DNA of 16,152 nucleotides. Origin: Clostridium sp. CAG:253 (lineage in GTDB: Bacteria; Bacillota; Clostridia; Lachnospirales; Lachnospiraceae). Position numbers and translations under genes: made by a program. The notes below the pieces were generated by a model. It saw only the letters and a list, made by a program, of their open reading frames with translations, ran no database searches and was not told the origin of the DNA. Location: positions 9,908 through 26,059 of the forward strand of contig FR887260.1 in NCBI GenBank assembly GCA_000436755.1, given 5' to 3'. Below are positions 1 to 7,273 of this stretch, piece by piece (position 1 is the stretch's first letter; every line of letters begins with the position of its first letter).

Positions 1-638
1 ATATTATACATATGATAAGGGCCTATTCCGCAATTTAAACCTACGGCATCTACACCTTCGACCTCACAAGCTTCTCTTATGAGATTTTTTGCGCTGAGTC
101 CGGAAGCACTGTATCCAAGCTGATTTACCGAAAATGATACCATAATATAAAGACCAAGTTCTTTTTTGATTTTTGGTATTACATTAGACAGTATTTCCAT
201 GCTCATAAAAGTTTCAAACTGTATTATTTCTATTCCCTCGTCGGCAAAAGTTTTTGCTATGTCATAAAATTCATTTTCAATTGTTTCGCTTGAGAAACCT
301 GACGCAGTTGAGATAGGTCCTATATCACCTACTATAAATGCATCTTTGCATCCGGCAAGTTTAATTGCTATTCTTGCAAGAGAAACAGCTTCTTGTATGT
401 TCTCTCTTACAAAAGAAAAATCTTTCTGCATAGACATGGTGTTTGCTGCAAAAGTATTTGTTCGTATAAGTTTTGCACCTGCTTCAAGATAAGAAGAGTG
501 TATTTTTGTAACTCTGGCTTTGTGATAGATATTTGCATATTCAGGGGCCTCACTTGTATGGTATTTTTCTGCATAATATGTTCCAAATGAACCATCTGCC
601 AGAATGTTATGTGTTCTAATATAATCTTTAAAATTCAT
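1..638 (-). CDS. Homocysteine S-methyltransferase domain protein (MetH N-terminal or YitJ-like), partial
   Basis: I translated the minus strand from 638; 212 codons stay open to the window edge, so the 3' part is missing. The product starts MNFKDYIRTHNILADGSFGT, the usual beginning of the zinc-dependent homocysteine S-methyltransferase barrel, and contains GDIGPIS, the FETFMSM stretch and GLNCGIGP. Cys203 in that last motif is the first of the three zinc-ligand cysteines of the family; the other two would lie beyond the edge. The enzyme moves a methyl group to homocysteine to make methionine in the cytosol. From the N-terminus alone it could be cobalamin-dependent MetH or the bifunctional homocysteine methyltransferase/methylene-THF reductase (YitJ type). 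The start at 638 is chosen because GAGG (644-647, minus) sits five bases upstream; an in-frame ATG at 659 lacks such a site. It diverges from purM. Confidence 0.9.
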   Translation of the reverse strand, partial: MNFKDYIRTHNILADGSFGTYYAEKYHTSEAPEYANIYHKARVTKIHSSYLEAGAKLIRTNTFAANTMSMQKDFSFVRENIQEAVSLARIAIKLAGCKDAFIVGDIGPISTASGFSSETIENEFYDIAKTFADEGIEIIQFETFMSMEILSNVIPKIKKELGLYIMVSFSVNQLGYSASGLSAKNLIREACEVEGVDAVGLNCGIGPYHMYN

Positions 639-684
639 CAGTTCCTCATTTCTGCCCATATTTTTTGTGCATATAGTAATTTGT

Positions 685-706
685 GTCTTATTTTTTTAGA
701 TAAGAC
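685..706. promoter_or_regulatory. Inverted repeat at the predicted 5' end of the methyltransferase transcript
   Basis: GTCTTAT (685-691) and ATAAGAC (700-706) form a perfect 7-bp inverted repeat around an 8-base A/T-rich centre. It begins almost exactly at the transcription start predicted for the minus-strand gene, so it could be a repressor operator or a hairpin at the mRNA 5' end. The regulator is unknown. Confidence 0.4.
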
Positions 707-713
707 AAATCAA

Positions 714-742
714 ATTATACATTTTTTTAGGCATAAAAACAA
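714..742 (-). promoter_or_regulatory. Predicted promoter of the homocysteine methyltransferase gene
   Basis: On the minus strand TTGTTT (742-737) is followed after 17 bases by a perfect TATAAT (719-714). Transcription would start near 707, about 70 bases before the start codon. This is read by eye and is not measured. Confidence 0.55.
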
Positions 743-786
743 GTTTTTGAATTTTACAATAAATTTTCAATGACAAATTAAAACAT

Positions 787-814
787 TTGTGATAAAATTT
801 ATACTGTTTATAGT
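787..814 (+). promoter_or_regulatory. Possible promoter of the purM operon
   Basis: TTGTGA (787-792), a 16-base spacer and TATAGT (809-814) make a moderate sigma-A-like promoter about 80 bases upstream of the purM start. Neither box is a perfect match and other A/T-rich candidates exist nearby, so the exact site is uncertain. I saw no purine riboswitch or clear PurR box in 639-893. Confidence 0.35.
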
Positions 815-893
815 GATTTTGTAAAAAATATACACAAGAATGTTACAAAACACATGATAATAAGAGTGCCGTAATGGCAGAATGGAGGCAATA

Positions 894-1922
894 ATGGATT
901 ACAAGAACGCTGGAGTTGACATCGAAGCTGGCTACAAAGCTGTTGAACTGATGAAAAAACACATTGCAAGTACTATGAGAGATGAGGTACTTACAGATAT
1001 AGGTGGTTTTTCTGGTGCATTTTCTATGGAGGCATTTAAAAACATGGAGCAGCCTACACTGGTATCAGGAACAGATGGTGTTGGTACAAAACTCAAGGTA
1101 GCTTTTGAGATGGATAAACACGATTCAGTTGGTATTGATTGTGTTGCAATGTGTGTAAATGACATTGCATGTGCAGGTGGTGAACCATTATTTTTCTTAG
1201 ACTACATAGCATGTGGAAAAAACGAACCTGAGAAGATTGCGTCTATCGTAAGCGGTGTTGCAGAGGGATGCAGACAGTCAAATGCTGCACTTATCGGTGG
1301 CGAAACAGCTGAGATGCCAGGATTTTATCCTGTAGATGAGTATGATCTTGCCGGATTTGCAGTAGGTGTTGTTGACCGCAAGAATATGATTACAGGCAAG
1401 ACTATCAAAGAGGGTGATGTCCTTGTGGGTATAGCATCTTCAGGTATTCACAGCAACGGATATTCTCTTGTCAGAAAAGTATTTCCTATGAAGAAAGAAA
1501 ATCTTAATGTAAGTTATGAATCACTTGGTGGAAAAACTCTTGGTGAGACTTTACTTACACCGACTATTATCTATGTAAAAGCACTTCGTTCTGTAAAAGA
1601 GGGCGGCGTTACTATAAAAGGATGCAGTCATATTACAGGTGGTGGATTCTATGAGAATATTCCTCGCATGCTTCACGATGGAGTTCGAGCTCAGATTAAG
1701 GCAGACAGTTACGAGATTCCTCCTATTTTTGATATGCTTGCAAAAGATGGCGATATTGCCAAAGAAATGATGTACAATACATACAATATGGGTATTGGCA
1801 TGATGCTTGCGGTTGATGCGGCAGATGCAGATAAGACTGTTGAGCTTGTAAACAAATCAGGTCAGAGAGCATTTATCGTTGGTGAAATCATCAAAGGTGA
1901 AAAGGGTGTTACATTAGTTTAA
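894..1922 (+). CDS. purM: Phosphoribosylformylglycinamidine cyclo-ligase (AIR synthetase)
   Basis: PurM closes the imidazole ring: it converts formylglycinamidine ribonucleotide plus ATP to aminoimidazole ribonucleotide in de novo purine synthesis, in the cytosol. The 342-residue product has the family length and signature stretches: TDGVGTK at 60-66 (nucleotide/phosphate region), [18 protein letters not shown] near 87-104, GGETAEMPG at 135-143, [16 protein letters not shown] near 179-194, and [13 protein letters not shown] further on. The start at 894 is preferred over the in-frame ATG at 882 because TGGAGG (883-888) lies five bases before it and would be inside the coding region otherwise; the resulting N-terminus [20 protein letters not shown] fits clostridial PurM. 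It is the first gene of a purM-purN-purD-glyA run. Confidence 0.97.
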   Translation: MDYKNAGVDIEAGYKAVELMKKHIASTMRDEVLTDIGGFSGAFSMEAFKNMEQPTLVSGTDGVGTKLKVAFEMDKHDSVGIDCVAMCVNDIACAGGEPLFFLDYIACGKNEPEKIASIVSGVAEGCRQSNAALIGGETAEMPGFYPVDEYDLAGFAVGVVDRKNMITGKTIKEGDVLVGIASSGIHSNGYSLVRKVFPMKKENLNVSYESLGGKTLGETLLTPTIIYVKALRSVKEGGVTIKGCSHITGGGFYENIPRMLHDGVRAQIKADSYEIPPIFDMLAKDGDIAKEMMYNTYNMGIGMMLAVDAADADKTVELVNKSGQRAFIVGEIIKGEKGVTLV

Positions 1923-1947
1923 TAATTAGCCAGATAAAAGAAACTAA

Positions 1948-1971
1948 AAGCGGATAAGGTTATATCCGCTT
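1948..1971 (+). other. Intercistronic hairpin between purM and purN
   Basis: AAGCGGATA (1948-1956) pairs perfectly with TATCCGCTT (1963-1971) around a 6-base loop. No run of T follows, so it is not a standard intrinsic terminator. Position, 25 bases before the purN start and just before its Shine-Dalgarno site, suggests an mRNA-stability or translation-tuning element; that role is inference. Confidence 0.65.
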
Positions 1972-1996
1972 AATGCTTTATGAGGAGGTTTCGTAC

Positions 1997-2635
1997 ATGA
2001 GCGGACAGAAACAAAAGATTGCTATATGTGTTTCAGGTGGTGGAACAAATCTTCAAGCTATCATAGACAAGGTAAATGATGGCACTATCAGAAATACCGA
2101 AATTTCAATAGTAATCAGTAATAAGCCCGATGCATATGCTTTAGAGCGTGCAAAAAAAGCCGGTATAGATGCTGTATGTATCAGTCCTAAAGGATTTGAA
2201 AACAGGGATGATTTTGCAAATGCCATGGTTGAAACATTGAAAAAACATGATATTGATCTTGTCGTCCTTGCAGGTTATCTTGTAATTGTACCTGTCAAGA
2301 TGATACATGAGTACAGAAACAGAATTATAAATATACATCCGTCACTTATTCCAGCACATTGCGGAATGGGATATTACGGGCTTAAAGTACATGAAAGCGT
2401 ACTCGCTACCGGAAACAAGGTGACAGGCGCTACAGTTCATTTTGTTGATGAAGAGGCCGACCATGGTCCTATCATCTTACAGAAAGCTGTAAAGGTGCAT
2501 GAGAATGACACACCTGAAATTTTACAGAAGCGTGTTATGGAAGAAGCAGAATGGAATATTTTACCTGAAGCTATTGATTTGATTGGTGCCGGAAAAGTTA
2601 AAGTAATTGACGGCATTGCACATGTTGAAGAGTAG
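1997..2635 (+). CDS. purN: Phosphoribosylglycinamide formyltransferase (GAR transformylase)
   Basis: PurN transfers the formyl group of 10-formyl-tetrahydrofolate to glycinamide ribonucleotide, the step after PurD. The 212-residue product has CVSGGGTNLQAII at 11-23 (phosphate-binding loop) and the catalytic triad of the family: Asn112 and His114 in NIHPSLIP, and Asp155 in the EEADHGPI stretch. The loop HCGMGYYGLKVHESVL (121-136) is the form I associate with clostridial PurN, rather than the YPGLHTH form of enterobacteria. The start at 1997 is chosen because GAGGAGG ends about nine bases upstream; an ATG at 1973 would overlap the right arm of the upstream hairpin and has no site of its own. 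purD begins 22 bases after its stop. Confidence 0.96.
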   Translation: MSGQKQKIAICVSGGGTNLQAIIDKVNDGTIRNTEISIVISNKPDAYALERAKKAGIDAVCISPKGFENRDDFANAMVETLKKHDIDLVVLAGYLVIVPVKMIHEYRNRIINIHPSLIPAHCGMGYYGLKVHESVLATGNKVTGATVHFVDEEADHGPIILQKAVKVHENDTPEILQKRVMEEAEWNILPEAIDLIGAGKVKVIDGIAHVEE

Positions 2636-2657
2636 AGGGGAAGAATGGAGGATTAAT

Positions 2658-3935
2658 ATGAAAGTTCTTATAGTAGGTAGCGGTGGACGTGAACATGCTA
2701 TAGCATGGAGTGTATCGCAGAGTAAAAAGGTTGACAAGATTTATTGTGCACCCGGCAACGGTGGTATCTCGCAGATTGCTGAGTGCGTTGACATCTCAGC
2801 AATGGAATTTGACAAACTTGCCGATTTTGCCATAGACAATGAAATCGAACTTACAATTATCGGAATGGATGATCCGTTAGTAGGTGGAATTGTAGATGTT
2901 TTTGAAGAAAGAGGACTTCGCGTATTCGGACCTCGCAAAAATGCAGCCATTATCGAAGGTTCCAAAAGTTTTTCAAAGGATCTTATGAAGAAATACAATA
3001 TTCCTACATGTCATTATGAGACATTTAATTCACCGGAAGAAGCACTTTTATATCTTGAGAGTGCAAGCTTTCCGATTGTTTTAAAAGCAGATGGGCTTGC
3101 TCTCGGAAAGGGTGTGCTTATCTGCAATACACTTGAAGAGGCTGAAGCGGGTGTTACAACACTTATGCTTGATAAACAGTTTGGTGATGCCGGAAATACA
3201 ATTGTTATCGAAGATTTTATGACCGGACGTGAGGCTTCTGTTCTTTGTTTCTGTGACGGAACTCATATTAAACCTATGACAAGTGCCCAGGATCACAAAC
3301 GTGCAAAAGATGGTGACCAAGGCTTAAATACCGGAGGTATGGGAACATTTTCTCCAAGTCCGTTCTATACTGATGAGGTAAAAGAGTTCTGTGAAAAATA
3401 TATTTATCAACCTACAATGGATGCTATGAAAGCTGAGGGCAGAGATTTTACAGGTATTTTATTTGTAGGTCTTATGCTTACAGATGATGGTCCAAAAGTT
3501 CTGGAATATAATGCAAGATTTGGTGACCCAGAGGCACAGGTAGTTCTTCCACGCATGGAGAATGATATAATTGATGTTATAGATGCTTGTATAGACGGCA
3601 GACTTGACCAGATAGACCTTTCATTTGAAGACAATGCTGCGGTATGTGTTGTTCTTGCATCTGACGGATATCCGGAGCACTATGAAAAAGGAAAACTCAT
3701 TAAAGGTCTTGAAAACTTTGAAGGAAAAGATAAAGAAGGTTACTACGCATTCCATGCAGGTACGAAGAAAACAGACGAGGGTATCGTTACAAATGGTGGT
3801 CGTGTTATCGGAATAACTGCAAAAGGAAAAACACTTAAAGAAGCTAGAGCAAACGCTTACAAAGCTACCGAGTGGATTGATTTTGACAACAAATATATGC
3901 GTCACGATATTGGAAAAGCAATAGACGAGGCATAA
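2658..3935 (+). CDS. purD: Phosphoribosylamine-glycine ligase (GAR synthetase)
   Basis: PurD is an ATP-grasp ligase that joins glycine to phosphoribosylamine, giving glycinamide ribonucleotide for PurN. The 425-residue product has the family length, an N-terminal MKVLIVGSGGREHAIAW, the ATP-grasp stretch KADGLALGKGV (143-153), QDHKRAKDGDQGLNTGGMG (211-229) and the metal-binding EYNARFGDPE (283-292). The start at 2658 follows ATGGAGGA with good spacing; the longer in-frame reading from 2607 would overlap purN out of frame and adds residues unlike PurD. The product uses glycine, which the next gene, glyA, makes from serine. Confidence 0.97.
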   Translation: MKVLIVGSGGREHAIAWSVSQSKKVDKIYCAPGNGGISQIAECVDISAMEFDKLADFAIDNEIELTIIGMDDPLVGGIVDVFEERGLRVFGPRKNAAIIEGSKSFSKDLMKKYNIPTCHYETFNSPEEALLYLESASFPIVLKADGLALGKGVLICNTLEEAEAGVTTLMLDKQFGDAGNTIVIEDFMTGREASVLCFCDGTHIKPMTSAQDHKRAKDGDQGLNTGGMGTFSPSPFYTDEVKEFCEKYIYQPTMDAMKAEGRDFTGILFVGLMLTDDGPKVLEYNARFGDPEAQVVLPRMENDIIDVIDACIDGRLDQIDLSFEDNAAVCVVLASDGYPEHYEKGKLIKGLENFEGKDKEGYYAFHAGTKKTDEGIVTNGGRVIGITAKGKTLKEARANAYKATEWIDFDNKYMRHDIGKAIDEA

Positions 3936-3972
3936 TTTTAAATAATATATTAAAAACAAGGAGGACATTTGA

Positions 3973-5214
3973 ATGTATTCATTTAGTGAAGTTCAGAATT
4001 ATGATCCGGACCTGGCAAAAGCTATGGCGGATGAGACCCAGAGACAGAGAGACAACATTGAGCTTATTGCATCAGAAAACCTTGTAAGTAAAGCTGTTAT
4101 GGCAGCGATGGGAAGCACACTTACAAATAAGTATGCGGAAGGATATCCGGGAAAAAGATATTATGGCGGATGTGAGCATGTAGACGTCGTTGAAGATCTT
4201 GCAAGAGACAGAGCGATGAAACTTTTCGGCTGTACTTATGCAAATGTTCAGCCACATTCAGGTGCTCAGGCAAATATGACAGTATTTTTTGCACTTATGC
4301 AGCCTGGAGATACATTTATGGGAATGAATCTCGACCATGGCGGACACCTTACACATGGAAGTCCTGTAAACTTTTCTGGTAAATACTTTAATTGTGTCCC
4401 ATACGGAGTAAACAGCGACGGATATATAGATTATGATGAAGTTGAGCGTATTGCAAAAGAATGTAAACCTAAACTTATTGTTGCAGGTGCAAGTGCATAT
4501 GCAAGAAAAATTGATTTTAAGAGATTTAGAGAAATTGCTGATGAAGTAGGCGCATATCTTATGGTTGACATGGCACATATCGCAGGACTTGTTGCTGCAG
4601 GCTATCATGAAAGTCCAATTCCATATGCTCATGTTACAACAACTACTACACATAAGACCCTTCGCGGACCTCGTGGTGGCATGATTCTTTCAAGCAAAGA
4701 ATTTGCAGAAGAGCATAAACTTAACAAAGCTTTATTCCCTGGAATTCAGGGTGGTCCGCTTATGCATGTTATTGCAGCAAAAGCAGTATGTTTTAAAGAG
4801 GCTCTCGATCCTGCATTTAAGGAATACGGTAAAAACATTATTGATAATGCCCAGGCACTTGCCAACGGACTTATCAAACGTGGAATAAAGATTGTATCAG
4901 GCGGTACAGATAATCATCTTATGCTCGTAGATCTTGCAGACAAGGGACTTACAGGAAAAGAAGTTGAAAAATGGCTTGATGCAGCACATATTACATGTAA
5001 TAAAAATACAATTCCGGATGATCCTCAGTCACCTTTTGTGACAAGTGGTGTCCGTCTTGGAACTGCTGCAGTATCAACAAGAGGTTTTAACACAGACGAT
5101 ATGGATAAAGTTGCTGAAGCTATAGCGCTTATTATTGATGACCATGAGGCTAATACTGAAAAAGCAGCTGCAATTGTAAAGAGCCTTACAGATAAATATC
5201 CACTTTATGAGTAA
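3973..5214 (+). CDS. glyA: Serine hydroxymethyltransferase
   Basis: GlyA is a cytosolic PLP enzyme that converts serine and tetrahydrofolate to glycine and 5,10-methylene-THF. The 413-residue product matches the family length. It has ELIASENL (30-37), the [18 protein letters not shown] region (54-71), the PLP-contact motif [10 protein letters not shown] with Asp199, and the Schiff-base Lys228 in [21 protein letters not shown] (3958-3964) lies eight bases before the start. It is 37 bases downstream of purD with no terminator between, so co-transcription is likely. Its glycine feeds PurD and its one-carbon unit, after oxidation, feeds PurN, which makes its place in a purine operon sensible. Confidence 0.98.
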   Translation: MYSFSEVQNYDPDLAKAMADETQRQRDNIELIASENLVSKAVMAAMGSTLTNKYAEGYPGKRYYGGCEHVDVVEDLARDRAMKLFGCTYANVQPHSGAQANMTVFFALMQPGDTFMGMNLDHGGHLTHGSPVNFSGKYFNCVPYGVNSDGYIDYDEVERIAKECKPKLIVAGASAYARKIDFKRFREIADEVGAYLMVDMAHIAGLVAAGYHESPIPYAHVTTTTTHKTLRGPRGGMILSSKEFAEEHKLNKALFPGIQGGPLMHVIAAKAVCFKEALDPAFKEYGKNIIDNAQALANGLIKRGIKIVSGGTDNHLMLVDLADKGLTGKEVEKWLDAAHITCNKNTIPDDPQSPFVTSGVRLGTAAVSTRGFNTDDMDKVAEAIALIIDDHEANTEKAAAIVKSLTDKYPLYE

Positions 5215-5249
5215 TAGAATGTACGTTGCAGAAAGTTTATGACTTATAA

Positions 5250-5278
5250 GTTACATGGGGGATTCGGTAAAATATAAT
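5250..5278 (+). promoter_or_regulatory. Possible promoter embedded in the glyA terminator hairpin
   Basis: TATAAT (5273-5278) lies in the hairpin loop, and GTTACA (5250-5255, 4 of 6 matches to TTGACA) is 17 bases upstream. It would start transcription near 5285, about 55 bases before the LUD-domain gene. No better promoter is visible between glyA and that gene. Confidence 0.4.
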
Positions 5279-5292
5279 GCCGAATGCCCCAT
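5255..5292 (+). terminator. Terminator-like hairpin after glyA, weak T-tract
   Basis: ATGGGG (5255-5260) and ATTCGG (5262-5267) pair with CCGAAT (5280-5285) and CCCCAT (5287-5292), giving two 6-bp helices separated by one G-G mismatch, with a 12-base loop. Only the interrupted run TATTTA follows, so termination may be partial. The loop contains a perfect TATAAT (see the promoter entry). Confidence 0.6.
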
Positions 5293-5339
5293 TATTTACA
5301 AAAAAGCATACACAGACACAGATATGGGGAGGATAAGAC

Positions 5340-6002
5340 ATGGATGATTTAGAAATGACAGAACTTACTCCAAAGCAGGAAAATTATCAGAATCTTGCTG
5401 AAACAATTATAAATAAATTTAATGCGAGAGGAATTGAAGGTTACTATTGTATAGACAGAGAAGAGGCAAATGCAAAAGCCAAAAGATTTTTGACACCGGA
5501 CTGTACTATATCATGGGGAGGTTCTCAGACACTTTCTGAGATTGGTCTTTTAGACGATCTAAAAGAATCTGATGATTATATTATTTATGACAGAGCTGAA
5601 GCTAAAACACCTGAAGAAAAAAGAGAGCTTTATGGAAAGATAGTCACATCCGACTACTATTTTATGAGTTCAAATGCTGTTACAATGGATGGTGAACTTG
5701 TTAATATAGATGGAGCAGGAAACAGGGTTGCCTGTCTTTGTCATGGGCCTGAGAATATTATTCTGATTGTCGGAATGAATAAAGTGGTAAGGAATGTGGA
5801 TGAAGCTGTTTCAAGAGTAAGAAATATTGCAGCACCTCCGAATGCTGTAAGACTTGCAAAGAATACTCCGTGTTCAAAGATTGGAAGATGTGCTGACTGC
5901 CAGTCGGATGATTGTATTTGTTGTCAGACGGTTATTACAAGAAGATCTGCTGTTCCAGGAAGAATAAAAGTAATACTTGTAGGTGAGGAATTAGGATATT
6001 AA
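5340..6002 (+). CDS. LUD-domain (LutC/YkgG-like) protein with cysteine-rich tail
   Basis: The 220-residue product fits the LUD domain family (PF02589, formerly DUF162), annotated as lactate utilization protein. Typical stretches are SWGGSQTLSEIGLL (about 58-71), YFMSSNAVTMDGELVNIDGAGNRV and CLCHGPENIILIVGMNKVV. The fold belongs to the CoA-transferase-like superfamily. In the LutABC system LUD proteins work with iron-sulfur partners in lactate oxidation, but no lutA or lutB lies here, so the role of this single-gene form is unknown. The C-terminus has Cys178, 184, 187, 192, 194 and 195, enough to bind a metal or Fe-S cluster; from memory, relatives keep four of these and the extra two are unusual. 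GGGGAGG (5326-5332) supports the start. The stop is two bases before hydE, implying translational coupling. Confidence 0.85.
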   Translation: MDDLEMTELTPKQENYQNLAETIINKFNARGIEGYYCIDREEANAKAKRFLTPDCTISWGGSQTLSEIGLLDDLKESDDYIIYDRAEAKTPEEKRELYGKIVTSDYYFMSSNAVTMDGELVNIDGAGNRVACLCHGPENIILIVGMNKVVRNVDEAVSRVRNIAAPPNAVRLAKNTPCSKIGRCADCQSDDCICCQTVITRRSAVPGRIKVILVGEELGY

Positions 6003-6004
6003 AT

Positions 6005-7054
6005 ATGATTCAAAAAGAATTAATTGATAAATTATATAAAAACAGTATATTATCTGCTAAAGAATTTGATGAATTACTTTCACAGCATGATGACGAAGAT
6101 TCTGAATATCTCTTTAAATTGGCAAGAAATTTGAGGAAAAAATATTATGGAAAGGATGTTTATATAAGAGGTCTTATAGAATTTAGCAATTACTGTCGCA
6201 ATGACTGCTATTATTGTGGTATAAGAACAAGTAATAAGAACGTATCACGCTACAGATTGACAGAAGAAGAGATACTCCAATGTGCCGACGAGGGTTATGA
6301 ACTTGGATTCAGAACTTTTGTGCTTCAAGGTGGCGAGGACATGTCTTTTACGACGGAAAAAATAGCTGAGATTGTAAGAAACATAAAGAATAGACATGAT
6401 GATTGTGCAGTCACATTATCTGTTGGTGAGAGAGATTACGACACATATAAATATTGGTTTGATGCAGGTGCCGACAGATATCTTTTAAGACATGAAACAG
6501 CTACAAATGAACATTACAGAAAACTTCATCCCGAAAACCTTTCGCTTGAGAACAGGAAAAGATGTCTTTTTAATTTAAAGGATATAGGTTATCAGGTAGG
6601 TGCCGGATTTATGGTGGGTTCTCCGTATCAGACAACCAAAAATCTGGTAAACGACCTTTTATTTTTAAAAGAACTCAACCCGCATATGATAGGAATAGGT
6701 CCTTATATATCACAGCAGGATACTCCGTTTGCGGACATGGAAAACGGTACACTTGAACAGACATTATTTCTTCTCGGTATATTAAGAGTTATGTTTCCGA
6801 ATGTCTTGCTACCGTCAACGACAGCTCTTGGAACAATTGCGCCAAACGGCAGGGAACTAGGTCTTAGGGCTGGAGCAAATGTAGTTATGCCAAATTTGTC
6901 ACCGGTTTCGGTCAGAAAAAAATATCAGCTCTATGATAACAAGATATGTACAGGAGAGGAATCTGCACAGTGTGCGGGATGTCTCAGACGCAGGATAGAA
7001 TCTGTGGGGTATGAAATGACTGTAAGCAGGGGGGATTTTAAAACATCAAAATAA
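6005..7054 (+). CDS. hydE: [FeFe]-hydrogenase H-cluster maturase HydE (radical SAM)
   Basis: HydE is a radical SAM enzyme that helps build the organometallic part of the [FeFe]-hydrogenase active site together with HydF and HydG. The 349-residue product has the radical SAM triad Cys64, Cys68 and Cys71 (CRNDCYYCG), then LGFRTFVLQGGED, the AGADRYLLRHETA segment and the GPYISQQDTPF segment, all characteristic of HydE rather than of biotin synthase or the related PylB. The second cysteine set, Cys315, Cys323 and Cys326, has the same 8-and-3 spacing as the accessory [2Fe-2S] site of Thermotoga HydE. It starts two bases after the LUD gene stop with no strong Shine-Dalgarno site of its own, consistent with coupling. 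hydF, hydG and hydrogenase genes are not in the window. Confidence 0.93.
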   Translation: MIQKELIDKLYKNSILSAKEFDELLSQHDDEDSEYLFKLARNLRKKYYGKDVYIRGLIEFSNYCRNDCYYCGIRTSNKNVSRYRLTEEEILQCADEGYELGFRTFVLQGGEDMSFTTEKIAEIVRNIKNRHDDCAVTLSVGERDYDTYKYWFDAGADRYLLRHETATNEHYRKLHPENLSLENRKRCLFNLKDIGYQVGAGFMVGSPYQTTKNLVNDLLFLKELNPHMIGIGPYISQQDTPFADMENGTLEQTLFLLGILRVMFPNVLLPSTTALGTIAPNGRELGLRAGANVVMPNLSPVSVRKKYQLYDNKICTGEESAQCAGCLRRRIESVGYEMTVSRGDFKTSK

Positions 7055-7084
7055 CAGGTATATTGTTTAGAAATGAGGTTAATT

Positions 7085-7240
7085 ATGGAAAAAGGAACAA
7101 GAGTAAATGTAGATGTAAACGTAACAAAAATTGTTAAATATGTTTGTCTTGCCGGTGTTGCAATAGTATTTGCAATATTCAGCCATAAGAGTTATACAGC
7201 TTTTTTGGCTGACAGAAAGCCTTATGCAACGAATAATTGA
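7085..7240 (+). CDS. Small single-pass membrane protein (51 residues), unrecognised
   Basis: An ORF of 51 codons plus stop fills the gap between hydE and topB. It begins MEKGTRVNVDVNVTKIVKYV and continues with a hydrophobic run CLAGVAIVFAIF, giving one likely membrane helix at about 16-32, then a polar tail (SHKSYTAFLADRKPYATNN). TGAGGT (7074-7079) precedes the ATG at a workable five-base spacing. The short N-terminal stretch alternates valine with polar residues (VNVDVNVT). It lies in the same direction as its neighbours, 30 bases after hydE and 33 before topB. I do not recognise a family. Support comes from the ribosome binding site, gap filling and a coherent membrane segment; it could still be a chance ORF. 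Confidence 0.6.
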   Translation: MEKGTRVNVDVNVTKIVKYVCLAGVAIVFAIFSHKSYTAFLADRKPYATNN

Positions 7241-7273
7241 TACAGTGACAAATAAAATCAAGGATAAATTATA

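Noticed and set aside
639-893. Purine riboswitch, PurR box or SAM riboswitch in the divergent gap
   Set aside because: I looked for conserved cores and paired arms on both strands and found none; only promoters and one short palindrome are visible.
4258-4653. 131-codon minus-strand reading opposite glyA and similar long antisense readings across the purine genes
   Set aside because: They are antisense shadows of well-conserved enzymes, rich in Cys/Ser/Ile, with no ribosome binding site or recognisable domain.
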